Assembly: GCA_964384625.1 (NCBI GenBank)
Contig: CAYLNH010000007.1
Span: 6,822-70,821, forward strand
Length of the DNA: 64,000 nt
Source of the DNA: CAYLNH01 sp964384625
Lineage (GTDB): Bacteria; Verrucomicrobiota; Lentisphaeria; JABSQK01
Direction of reading: 5' to 3'
Below, one piece after another: positions 1 through 7,877 of the stretch (the first letter of the stretch is position 1; each line of letters begins with the position of its first letter). The position numbers were made by a program, and so were the translations under genes. The notes under the pieces are model-generated. The model made no database searches and was not told the origin of the DNA. It saw nothing but the letters and a program-made list of their open reading frames with translations.

Positions 1-917
1 TCGCCGAACCGGGCTTTGGCCGTGGCCCGGGCGGCCTCGGTCTGATGCGCCAGGGCGGTCATATCCGGGCGCTGCATCGCCTTCCGGAGTGCCGCCGCCA
101 GACTCCGCACGGTCGCCGGCGGGAGCTTGGGTTCCTGGAGCTTCACGTCCTCCGGCAGGTCCACATTCTTCAGGCCCATCAACTCCGCCAGGGCGATCCG
201 CGCCAACCGGTTGTTCTGTCGCGAGACGAGGTAGGCGCCGCGCGCCTGGTTGTATTGAATGCGAAAATTCAGTTCGTCCGCGCGCGACGCTTTGTCGAAC
301 TTCTTGCGCTTGAGGATTTCGTCCAGCAGCTGCTTGTTGAAAGCGGCATCGGCGGCGGCGGTCTCCATCAGGCTCTGGCGCAGCAAGGCCCCCAGATAAG
401 CCTGTGCCACGGCGTTGACCAGGATCCGCTGGACATCCCTTTGCTGCTGCTTGCCGGCGTCCACTCCGTGGCGGGCAGCCAGGACGGAGTATTCGCGGCT
501 CAGCCCGTTGAAGAGCAGCCAGTACGCCTCGAGCCCGCCGTTGTAGGTGGCCTGCTGGTCTTCCACCCCGCCGGGGATGTCCAGGTCCGCCTGCTGTTTC
601 ACATAGGTCCCGCCCAGACCAACGCTCAGGGCGGGGTAGTACAACGCCCGCGCCTGCTTCAGCCGGGCCTGCGCCTGCAGCACCCGGGCCTGCGCCGCTT
701 TGAGATCGGGGTTGCGCTGCAGCGCAATGCTCTTGGCTTGCGCCAGCGAAAGCGCTCGCGGCACCTGTGCTGCAGCCTGCTGCTGCCGTTCGATTCGCTC
801 CAGAACGTCGATTGCCGACAACGATTCGGGCGCCGGCGAGCCGACACAACCGCAGAGCAGGCACGCCAGTAAGGCAGGCAGACCCAAGCCGGATGCCGCA
901 GTCAGAACATGTCGCAT
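1..917 (-). CDS. TolC-family outer-membrane efflux lipoprotein (3' end outside window)
   Basis: Read on the minus strand, this frame starts at ATG 917 behind a GGACGAGG-like ribosome site and stays open to the window edge, so about 305 N-terminal residues are seen. Residues 1-24 form a lipoprotein signal with lipobox LCGC, giving Cys24 as the lipidated residue. The rest is helical and rich in Ala, Gln and Leu, with the alternating helix/strand pattern of outer-membrane factors (for example AQARVLQAQARLKQARALYY, followed by a YNGGLEAYWLLFNG strand). Such proteins form the outer-membrane channel of tripartite efflux or type I secretion systems. The partner pump is not in the window. It follows the GH116 gene by 88 bp on the same strand, so co-transcription is possible. 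Confidence 0.8.
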   Translation of the reverse strand, partial: MRHVLTAASGLGLPALLACLLCGCVGSPAPESLSAIDVLERIERQQQAAAQVPRALSLAQAKSIALQRNPDLKAAQARVLQAQARLKQARALYYPALSVGLGGTYVKQQADLDIPGGVEDQQATYNGGLEAYWLLFNGLSREYSVLAARHGVDAGKQQQRDVQRILVNAVAQAYLGALLRQSLMETAAADAAFNKQLLDEILKRKKFDKASRADELNFRIQYNQARGAYLVSRQNNRLARIALAELMGLKNVDLPEDVKLQEPKLPPATVRSLAAALRKAMQRPDMTALAHQTEAARATAKARFG

Positions 918-1005
918 GTGGCCTCGTCCCTTGATGATTCCTGTCGCGGTCAACAATACTCCTGCGACCGGCCGAAGCAACCCGGCAGCCGCCGACCACG
1001 GGCGC

Positions 1006-3672
1006 TCACAGCTCAATGTCAAGAACGGCGCCGGGCTTGAGCTCCACCGGGTCAATCTCGTCGCGCTCGTAATGCTCCGGGTCCTCGGCGGGAGCAGCCT
1101 TTTCAATGGTCTGGACATAGATCGCTTCCCGGGCAAAAACGTCGCGCACCGTAATGCGGCAGCGGCCGTTCTGCTTCTCGGCTCTGGCCCAGAAGAGCGG
1201 GTGCACCAGCGCCAGCGCCCCGTCGATCTTCGGCGCCAACCGCAGCAGACTGTCTTCCGGCTCATACTTGAAATCGATCAGCGCCCCGTAGACCAGCCAA
1301 CTGGCCGGGGCGGTCATGTAGTAGGAGCCCCACGACGGCTCGCCGGTCGACGGCCGGTACATCAGCCGGGTGTCGCAGAGGCGTTGACCGTCAGCGGCCA
1401 TGGCCGTAAGCACGCGCGTCCACGCCGGCAGGACCTCCTTGCCGCGCAACAGCGCCAGGGGCGCCAGACCGAAGGACTCCACGTAGGGCAGCCAGCCGTA
1501 TTCCGTGACGGCTTTGCCGTCCGGCGTCACCTCGTCCGGCGGCGCGGCGAATCGATTGCTGCAATTCAGTTCGAGCAGGGCGCTGGCGCAGGCATCGAGC
1601 CGGTCCGGCGGCAAGACATCGTCGCCGGTCAACTGGCGGGCATACCACTCGCCCGCAAGCATCCCGGCATGACAGGCTTCGTTCACCGGGCCGTCGGGAC
1701 TGCCATAGGCGCGGTAGAAGCTGCCGTTCCACAGGTCCTCCTCGAGGCGTTTCCGGGCAGCAGCAATCAGCGGCTCGATATCCGCCATCAGATCTGCTTC
1801 CTCCATGCGGCCGGCCCAGCGGCGCATGACCTGCAGCGCGGCGATCCACAAGGTCGCCATGTACCCGGTGGTGCCGTAGTAGTGATAGCCGTCATAGCTC
1901 GTGCCGAGGCCGTCGCCGACCTGTGCCACGCCATTGCCGGCCGCCGCCCATTGGCGATGACATTCCATGGCCTTCTTGACGCGCGGCCAGTTCTCCTGCT
2001 CAAAGCCGGTATCCCCCGTCAGCCAGGCATGCTTGGCCAACTGGATAATGAACGAACAGGTCAGGTCCGGCCAGTTCTGCGGCGCCGCCCCGCGGTCCAG
2101 ATGGCCGCCGCCGAAATCGTGGTTGACGCCGCCGTCGTCGGCCTGGTAGTCGGCAAACTGCGAAAGCTCCCGACGGTTGAGTTCGGGGAACAGCAGGAAG
2201 GTCGCGGGATGGGCTCCAAGCCGCTGGTCCAGCGTGCCATAGCAGCCCGCCATCTCCGTCGGGCCTTCGTTGATACTGAAGCGGCCGTCGCGGAAAAACA
2301 CACTGTTCGTCACCAGTGGATAGCAGCAATTGACCAGACGCTCTTTGACGATCGCCGGCAGGTCCGTGTTCTGCAGCAACCGATGCAGCGCGCCGCCCCG
2401 CTCGAGAATGCGCTCTCGATTGTCGAGCAGGCGCCGAATCACCGCCATCCCGTCAGTACAATGATTCTGCCAGTACATGCCGCGGTCGATATTGAGGGAG
2501 TCGATCCAGTGCGGCATTTCCCAGACCACAACCATGTCCGCACTCTTCTCGCCGCCGGCCGGCGCCGTCACCGTCACCGTCACCGTCGCCAGGCCGGCCG
2601 GATCCAGCTCGACCTCGCCGGCCACGGCAAGATAGTGACAGCCGTCGGCCGCCGCCCCGTGCGGGGACGGCTTGTTGGTGTACATCAGCGCCTGAAAGCC
2701 GTCGCCGTCGAGGACACTGGTGTTGCCGCCGTCCGGCGCCTCCCAGTAGTTGTAGGCGCCGTCGGCATAGCCGATGCGCGACTCCTGCTTGCCGATGCAG
2801 CCGCCTCGCCCCACCAGATTCGGCCAGGCCAGACGACAGCGAATGACCACATCGCTTGCCGTCCGGTTGCGAATCGTCCAGCGCAGCAGGAACCCCGGCA
2901 GGCTCGACAGTTCCAGATCGTGCGGCACCAGCGGCCCGGCGCCGGTGACGGCGACGTCGATGCCGGAGAATGCATCGGGCGCGGTCAGCTGCATCTGGGG
3001 GAATGCCGGCACGGCGGTCAGTTTGTCGACGGGCGGCAGACCGGCGGCAGGGCGGCTGGCAAGGACCTTGTCCTGCCCGTTGCGGCCAACCGCCAGGTAG
3101 GCGCCGGCCAGGCCGTCCGGCTCTTCAAAGGGCATATCCTGATTGTTGTTGCCGCTGAAGTTGCGAAAACGGCCGTCGCGCGAAAGCTCCACTTTGCCGG
3201 TGCCGATGCCGCCGAGCGGCACGCCGACCGGCGCCCACAGCGGATCGGCCTGGCAGGCAATCCAGTCGTCCGCCTGGCCGCTGGTCACAAACCGCGGCCA
3301 CGTGCACAGCAGGAGATCTACGCACGTGATCTCGTCCGGGACGCCCGAGAACTCGACAACACCGTCGCCCCTCGACAACAGTGCCCGGCAGAACACCACC
3401 CAGCAGCGATCGTCGGCCTCCGACGGCAGCACCGGTTCGCCCGGGCGATTCTCACCGTACTGCAGCGTCACGTCATCCGGCCGCAGGCCGGCAACCCTGA
3501 GGTGGACGGACGCATCGGCAAAGGCCTCCGCCTGCGCCTGCGGCACCCGCAGATAGACGTAATACCCCAGTTGCCCAAGGGCGCTGGGAACATGGATGCT
3601 GATCGGTTCGTGCGGGTCGACGCCGCAGTAAAAGAGCTCCTGATGCTCGCTCTCCTGATAGAGTTGGGCCAT
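1006..3672 (-). CDS. GH116-family glycosidase (non-lysosomal glucosylceramidase-like)
   Basis: An 888-residue protein. Around residues 150-160 it has GVPLGGIGTGK followed by a sequence of the form SRDGRFRNFSGNNNQ, the N-terminal signature of the GBA2/DUF608 family. Around residue 468 is NEGPTEMAGCYGTLDQRL, matching the region of the family nucleophile Glu, and near residue 594 SYDGYHYYG matches the region of the acid/base Asp. Members cleave beta-linked glucosides or xylosides with an (alpha/alpha)6 barrel. No signal peptide is visible, so a cytoplasmic location is likely. Length fits the family (about 800-950). The exact substrate cannot be told. Residue assignments come from motif recall, not an alignment. 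Confidence 0.85.
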   Translation of the reverse strand: MAQLYQESEHQELFYCGVDPHEPISIHVPSALGQLGYYVYLRVPQAQAEAFADASVHLRVAGLRPDDVTLQYGENRPGEPVLPSEADDRCWVVFCRALLSRGDGVVEFSGVPDEITCVDLLLCTWPRFVTSGQADDWIACQADPLWAPVGVPLGGIGTGKVELSRDGRFRNFSGNNNQDMPFEEPDGLAGAYLAVGRNGQDKVLASRPAAGLPPVDKLTAVPAFPQMQLTAPDAFSGIDVAVTGAGPLVPHDLELSSLPGFLLRWTIRNRTASDVVIRCRLAWPNLVGRGGCIGKQESRIGYADGAYNYWEAPDGGNTSVLDGDGFQALMYTNKPSPHGAAADGCHYLAVAGEVELDPAGLATVTVTVTAPAGGEKSADMVVVWEMPHWIDSLNIDRGMYWQNHCTDGMAVIRRLLDNRERILERGGALHRLLQNTDLPAIVKERLVNCCYPLVTNSVFFRDGRFSINEGPTEMAGCYGTLDQRLGAHPATFLLFPELNRRELSQFADYQADDGGVNHDFGGGHLDRGAAPQNWPDLTCSFIIQLAKHAWLTGDTGFEQENWPRVKKAMECHRQWAAAGNGVAQVGDGLGTSYDGYHYYGTTGYMATLWIAALQVMRRWAGRMEEADLMADIEPLIAAARKRLEEDLWNGSFYRAYGSPDGPVNEACHAGMLAGEWYARQLTGDDVLPPDRLDACASALLELNCSNRFAAPPDEVTPDGKAVTEYGWLPYVESFGLAPLALLRGKEVLPAWTRVLTAMAADGQRLCDTRLMYRPSTGEPSWGSYYMTAPASWLVYGALIDFKYEPEDSLLRLAPKIDGALALVHPLFWARAEKQNGRCRITVRDVFAREAIYVQTIEKAAPAEDPEHYERDEIDPVELKPGAVLDIEL

Positions 3673-3792
3673 AACGGATTCGGGTCCTTCCAGACACGGA
3701 CCGGATTACGGCCGCGCCGTTCTTATCGTCGTTTCACTTCGACCCCGATACCCCAGACAAACATCACAGACAGGAAAGATACACCCGGGCCG

Positions 3793-3812
3793 CCTCCCCA
3801 CAAGGGGTGGGG
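3793..3812. repeat. GC-rich hairpin in divergent intergenic region
   Basis: TCCCCA and TGGGGA pair around a loop of about seven bases in the gap between the GH116 gene (minus) and coaBC (plus). The following AT-richer stretch (about 3817-3848) resembles, in reverse complement, a stretch near 39144-39172, suggesting a degenerate dispersed repeat. No role is assigned. Confidence 0.4.
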
Positions 3813-3918
3813 AATTGTAGATTCCGGATTTCAGATTGCTGATTGAAACGGGAAAACGGAATTCCAGATCCTGGATTTCCTGCCATAAACGCGGGCACGA
3901 GGCAGCGGTCAACTTCAA

Positions 3919-3946
3919 TCGACATTGCGCTCTGCCGGTCTATAGT
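3919..3946 (+). promoter_or_regulatory. Promoter upstream of coaBC leader
   Basis: A -35 box TCGACA (3919-3924) and a -10 box TATAGT (3941-3946) are separated by 16 bp. TATAGT recurs as the -10 box upstream of several other genes in this window, which supports the call. Transcription would start near 3953, leaving a 5' leader of about 168 nt before the coaBC start codon. Confidence 0.6.
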
Positions 3947-3951
3947 ACGCG

Positions 3952-4084
3952 AACGGCATTCCGGAGCGTTGGTCCAGCCCCGGCAAGAGGCGAGCCGCCC
4001 CTTGCACCCGACATTGTTGAACGCTGCGCACCGGGAAAGAATGTGGGCGGCGCCCTGGGAGAACTTGGGCCGTTGAGCGCTAAG
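3952..4084 (+). ncRNA. Structured leader or small RNA upstream of coaBC, unassigned
   Basis: The RNA predicted from the promoter at 3919-3946 folds into a long rod. AGCG (3965-3968) pairs with CGCT (4078-4081), GGTCCA (3971-3976) with TGGGCC (4066-4071), GCCGCCC (3994-4000) with GGGCGGC (4045-4051), and ACATT with AATGT further in. A rod with a central asymmetric bubble is the general shape of 6S RNA, but I could not match conserved 6S positions, so it may simply be a regulated 5' UTR. Hand folding only. Confidence 0.3.
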
Positions 4085-4120
4085 TGCGAAAGCAAGATTG
4101 CTCGGCAATCGTGGAGAACG

Positions 4121-5320
4121 ATGAGTCAGACTGCCATACTCGGTATCTGCGGCGGCATCGCCGCGTACAAGGCCGTTACTGTCGCCAGCAAACTGCGACA
4201 GGCCGGCCTCGATGTACATGTGGTGATGACTGCAGCCGCCACCAGGTTCGTCACTGCACTCACCTTCGAAGCCGTGACCCGCAACAAGGCGGTCACCTCC
4301 AACTGGCCGGCGGAGAACGCGAAAGAAGGCGAAGACTTCTTTCCGCACCTGTTTCCTGCATCGCGTGCCGATGTCTTCTGCGTCCTGCCGGCAACCGCCG
4401 ATATGATCGGCAAACTCGCCAACGGCTACGCCGACGACATTATCTGTACCGCCGCCCTGCCCCTTCCCAAGTCCTGCCTGCGCTACGTCTGCCCGTCGAT
4501 GAACGCGGACATGTGGGAAAACGAAATCGTCGTTGCCAACGCGGCGAAACTGCGGGCGTCCGGCTGGCGCCAGCTTGGGCCCGAGACCGGACTGCTCGCC
4601 TGCGGCGACGAAGGCTTCGGCCGGCTGACCGAGCCCGAAGAGATCGGCAAGCAGATCCTGGACGACCTCCAGGCCAGAGAAGACCTGGCCGGAAAGACGG
4701 TCATGGTTCTCTCCGGACCAACCGTGGAGCCCATCGATCCCGTTCGCTATATCAGCAATCACTCCAGCGGCAAAATGGGCCGGGCCGTCGCCGAAGAACT
4801 CTCCCGGCGGGGAGCGAAGGTCCTCTTTATCACCGGGCCCGTCCCCCCCGAAAATCTGCCCAACGCAGCCAACCTCGAAAAAACCCGCGTCCAGACGGCC
4901 GCCGACATGCTGGCCGCGGCGCAGGAGGTCTTCGCCGCGGCGGATGCCGCGGTCTTCGTCGCCGCGGTGGCCGACTACCGGCCGGCCGAAACTGCCGCGA
5001 AGAAAATGCCGAAGGCGGACCACCTGCAGCTCGAACTGGTGCGCACCCCCGACATCGCCGCGACCCTCGGCGCCGCCCGGCGCGCGGACCAGGTCTGCCT
5101 CGGTTTCGCCCTTGAGACGCACGACGGCGAGGCCCACGCCCGGGCCAAGCTCGAAGCGAAACAATTTAAATCAATTATTCTCAACTCGCCGGCGGCGATG
5201 GGGGCCGACAAGGAGAGCTTCCGGCTGGTCACTAAGGATGACATATCCGACTGGGGGACAATATCAAAGCGCGACTGCGCCCGGCGTCTGGTCGACCTTT
5301 TGCGGGACCTCCTGGGCTGA
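4121..5320 (+). CDS. coaBC: Bifunctional phosphopantothenoylcysteine decarboxylase / phosphopantothenate-cysteine ligase
   Basis: A 399-residue CoaBC protein acting in coenzyme A synthesis: it couples 4'-phosphopantothenate to cysteine and decarboxylates the product. The start ATG follows GGAG (4112-4115). The N-terminal CoaC flavoprotein half shows ICGGIAAYK (residues 9-17), a candidate catalytic His76, PSMNADMW (125-132; the family PxMNxxMW motif) and ACGDEGFGRL (160-169), the flap with the conserved Cys. The CoaB half begins near residue 190 with SGPTVEPIDPVRYISN, then SSGKMGRAVAEE and VAAVADYRP. Length matches the family (about 400). It is transcribed divergently from the GH116 gene behind a long structured leader. 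Confidence 0.95.
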   Translation: MSQTAILGICGGIAAYKAVTVASKLRQAGLDVHVVMTAAATRFVTALTFEAVTRNKAVTSNWPAENAKEGEDFFPHLFPASRADVFCVLPATADMIGKLANGYADDIICTAALPLPKSCLRYVCPSMNADMWENEIVVANAAKLRASGWRQLGPETGLLACGDEGFGRLTEPEEIGKQILDDLQAREDLAGKTVMVLSGPTVEPIDPVRYISNHSSGKMGRAVAEELSRRGAKVLFITGPVPPENLPNAANLEKTRVQTAADMLAAAQEVFAAADAAVFVAAVADYRPAETAAKKMPKADHLQLELVRTPDIAATLGAARRADQVCLGFALETHDGEAHARAKLEAKQFKSIILNSPAAMGADKESFRLVTKDDISDWGTISKRDCARRLVDLLRDLLG

Positions 5321-5417
5321 CCCGCGCCCTTCTGAATCAATTTCATCTTTCGCTTGCACTCCGCCGGCAGACCGTCTAACGTAGGCGGTCATTGGTTTTA
5401 TTTTGGAGAATCAATAA

Positions 5418-6515
5418 ATGCTGACGCGAGGACAGCGGTTCGCCTTGATCGAATTGCCGGTGGCCGGCCGGCCGAAGTTACCTGTCAGGGGACGCAGGCT
5501 GATTCGAGCCAGGTTCACCTTGATCGAATGGCTGGCGTGCCGCGGCGTAGCTTTCAAGCGAAGCCAGTCGAAGATGAGATTCACTCTCATCGAGCTGCTG
5601 GTGGTCGTCGCCATCATCAGCATTCTGGCCTCCATGCTGCTCCCGGTTTTGACCCGGGCCCGCGAGATGGGGCGCCTGGCTGTCTGCCAGTCGAATCAGA
5701 AGCAGATGGTCATGGGATTGACGCTGTACCTCGATGATCACGATTCGCATCAACCGGTCTGGGGCTGCTACGCCACCAAGAACAACGGACTGCGCAAATA
5801 CCTCTACACGACCCGCATCGCTCCATACCTCGGCTTTGCCGCAATCGACTCTGTCCCTTTTGTCGACGGCGCCTCCGGCCCGTTCGGCAAGTATTGCGAC
5901 CTGGCGGAAAACAACGGTCCCATCCGTCGCGGCCCGCTCTTCTGCCCGTCAGAGAGCAATTACAACTGTTCCTACAGCGACGGCTGGGTCAGTGCAATTA
6001 CAAACTACGGAACCATCGGGTTTGCCTGGGATTCACGCTGGGTCAACGACGGCAGTTTTCTTGACAATGGTCACGGCCTGGGAAATCCGGACTTCAACGC
6101 GTCGAAGATCAATGAAATCTGCAGCAAACGGATTTCCCGTTTCGATGACTTCAGTCAACTGGGCGTTTTCGGGCATATGTCGGCCCACAAGGCAACCTAC
6201 CTGGGACTTGGCTGGGCGGTCGGCGACTGGTCCGCCAACAGTTTCACCTGGCACACGCCGGACGACGGTCCGAACCATGTCGGTTCGCTGCCGTTTGGTT
6301 TTATGGACAACCATGTGGAAACCCTGAGCCGCACCCAACTCGCCGATGAATCACACTACGGTCCCAACGCGGAATATCCGATGTGGGGACGTTGGTGTCG
6401 CTGGGGAGACGCCACAATGAAAGCGATGTTTGCCGAAACCTACGACCGGCCGGCAGACGTCCCGGCGGCCATGTGGGATGTCCCTGATGCCGCGGTTGAC
6501 GCAAACAAGTACTGA
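5418..6515 (+). CDS. Prepilin-type N-terminal cleavage/methylation protein with repeated leader
   Basis: A 365-residue protein of the large secreted prepilin-like family common in Lentisphaerota and planctomycetes. The functional leader MRFTLIELLVVVAIISILAS lies at residues 53-72. The ribosome site (GGAG 5405-5408), however, points to ATG 5418, and the intervening 52 residues hold two further leader-like words: FALIELPV (8-15) and FTLIEWLA (33-40). A start at ATG 5574 would give a conventional leader but has a weaker ribosome site. The C-terminal half has FMDNHVETLSR, like the D-x-H-V-E strand of pseudopilin-like proteins. Cleavage by a prepilin peptidase and export by a type II-like machine is expected from the family. 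No other pilin gene is adjacent. Confidence 0.85.
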   Translation: MLTRGQRFALIELPVAGRPKLPVRGRRLIRARFTLIEWLACRGVAFKRSQSKMRFTLIELLVVVAIISILASMLLPVLTRAREMGRLAVCQSNQKQMVMGLTLYLDDHDSHQPVWGCYATKNNGLRKYLYTTRIAPYLGFAAIDSVPFVDGASGPFGKYCDLAENNGPIRRGPLFCPSESNYNCSYSDGWVSAITNYGTIGFAWDSRWVNDGSFLDNGHGLGNPDFNASKINEICSKRISRFDDFSQLGVFGHMSAHKATYLGLGWAVGDWSANSFTWHTPDDGPNHVGSLPFGFMDNHVETLSRTQLADESHYGPNAEYPMWGRWCRWGDATMKAMFAETYDRPADVPAAMWDVPDAAVDANKY

Positions 6516-6563
6516 TTGTTTCCGCCCGTTTGCCTTCATCCCCGGGGCGCGTAGCTTGTTGGC

Positions 6564-7664
6564 ATGACGACCTTCAGCACACGAACCGGGGCGGGCGACC
6601 GCGCCAATCGCCTGCACCGGGCGGCCACTGCGATCGGCAACGTGGTCAGTCTGATCGAGTCCAGCCCGAGCCGGACGGGTCTCTGCCCTGCCCCGGACTC
6701 ACTGGCCGTGCCCTCTGCTTACGCGCCCGATCCCAAGGGGGCTGCCGCCGCCCGTGAAGCGATCGCCGACTACTACCGCGAGCGCGGGCGCCGGGTCGAC
6801 CCGGGAACGATTGTTCTCTGTGCGAGCACCAGCGAAGCCTACTCCTGGCTCTTCAAACTGCTCTGCGACCCCGGCTGCAATGTGCTTTGCCCCAGACCCA
6901 GCTATCCGCTGTTCGATGACCTTGCCGCGCTCGACAGCGTCAAGCTCCGGCCCTATGCGTTCGGCTACGCCGACGGCTGGCATCTCGACCCGGCGACAAT
7001 CGCCCCCCTGCCCTCGTCCCGCGGCATCCTCGCGGTGAACCCGAACAACCCCACCGGAACGTTCCTGGAGTCTGCCGCCGTCGCGGTCCTGTTCGCTACC
7101 GGTCTGCCGCTGATCGTCGACGAGGTCTTTGCCGACTACGCCCGGGACGGCGCCTTTGATCGCTCTCTGGCCGGCCGGCAGGACGGCTTGAACTTCGTTC
7201 TGAGCGGGCTGTCGAAAGTCTGCGGCAGGCCGGGGCTGAAGTTAAGTTGGATCATCGTGCAAGGACCTCCTGACGACCGCGACAAGGCCCTCCTTCGCCT
7301 GGAGCACATCGCCGACACCTATCTTTCGGTAAACGACCCGGTCCAGCAGAATCTGGCCGCGATCATGGCAAGCGGCGCAGCGGTCCGCGCCCGGATCAGA
7401 GAACGGCTGAAGAAGAACCGGAACGTTCTCGGGGCGTCCGACCTCGACGTGCTGCAATCCGACGGCGGTTGGTACGCGATCATCCGCACGGACCATCCGA
7501 ATGACGAGGATCTGGCCGTTGCGCTGGTCGAAAACCACGGCTACCTGGCCCACCCCGGCTATTTCTACGACCTGCCCATCGAAGGCTGTCTGGTGGTCAG
7601 TCTGCTGACGGCGCCGAGAACCCTCGCCGCCGGGCTGGCGGCGATCCACGAATGCGTGAGCTGA
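6564..7664 (+). CDS. PLP-dependent class I/II aminotransferase
   Basis: A 366-residue fold-type I aminotransferase. NPNNPTG is at about residue 159, VDEVFADY follows (the Asp that contacts the PLP pyridine nitrogen), and SGLSKVCGRPGLKLSW contains the PLP lysine at about residue 217. A C-terminal Arg-containing segment (LTAPRT) would bind the substrate carboxylate. Sequence flavour is nearest to alanine/aspartate-type or histidinol-phosphate-type enzymes, but substrate cannot be assigned. No strong ribosome site precedes ATG 6564. A perfect 9-bp hairpin follows the stop codon. Confidence 0.85.
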   Translation: MTTFSTRTGAGDRANRLHRAATAIGNVVSLIESSPSRTGLCPAPDSLAVPSAYAPDPKGAAAAREAIADYYRERGRRVDPGTIVLCASTSEAYSWLFKLLCDPGCNVLCPRPSYPLFDDLAALDSVKLRPYAFGYADGWHLDPATIAPLPSSRGILAVNPNNPTGTFLESAAVAVLFATGLPLIVDEVFADYARDGAFDRSLAGRQDGLNFVLSGLSKVCGRPGLKLSWIIVQGPPDDRDKALLRLEHIADTYLSVNDPVQQNLAAIMASGAAVRARIRERLKKNRNVLGASDLDVLQSDGGWYAIIRTDHPNDEDLAVALVENHGYLAHPGYFYDLPIEGCLVVSLLTAPRTLAAGLAAIHECVS

Positions 7665-7666
7665 TG

Positions 7667-7853
7667 TCGTGGGCACTTGTGCCCACGATGAGCTAGCCCG
7701 TGACAAAATCCCCAGCTCAGCTCGTTACAGCCAAGACAGCTATTTGAGTTTTGCACCGGGTGGATCACTGTTTGGGGTGCGGCAGATTGCCGCACATATG
7801 CCGGAGCACAAGTGCTCCGGATGACCCAGCTCATGCCCGTCGCTTGCGGCGGG
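7667..7853. repeat. Cluster of four short hairpins between aminotransferase and M16 genes
   Basis: Four separate palindromes sit within 190 bp: a perfect 9-bp stem with loop CTTG (7667-7688), a 7-bp stem TGCGGCA/TGCCGCA near 7778-7794, a perfect 9-bp stem CCGGAGCAC/GTGCTCCGG with loop AA (7801-7820), and a 9-bp stem with one mismatch near 7834-7853. The stems differ in sequence but loops are small and often CTTG- or AA-like. The first could end transcription of the aminotransferase gene, although no U-tract follows. Confidence 0.6.
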
Positions 7854-7877
7854 CAACATGGACAAAGGAGAACCACC

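Noticed and set aside
700..3846. Very long plus-strand open frame (1048 codons) over the GH116 gene
   Set aside because: It is antisense to a gene with clear GH116 motifs. High GC keeps the third-codon-position antisense frame open, and its product is Arg/Gln/His-rich with no domain.
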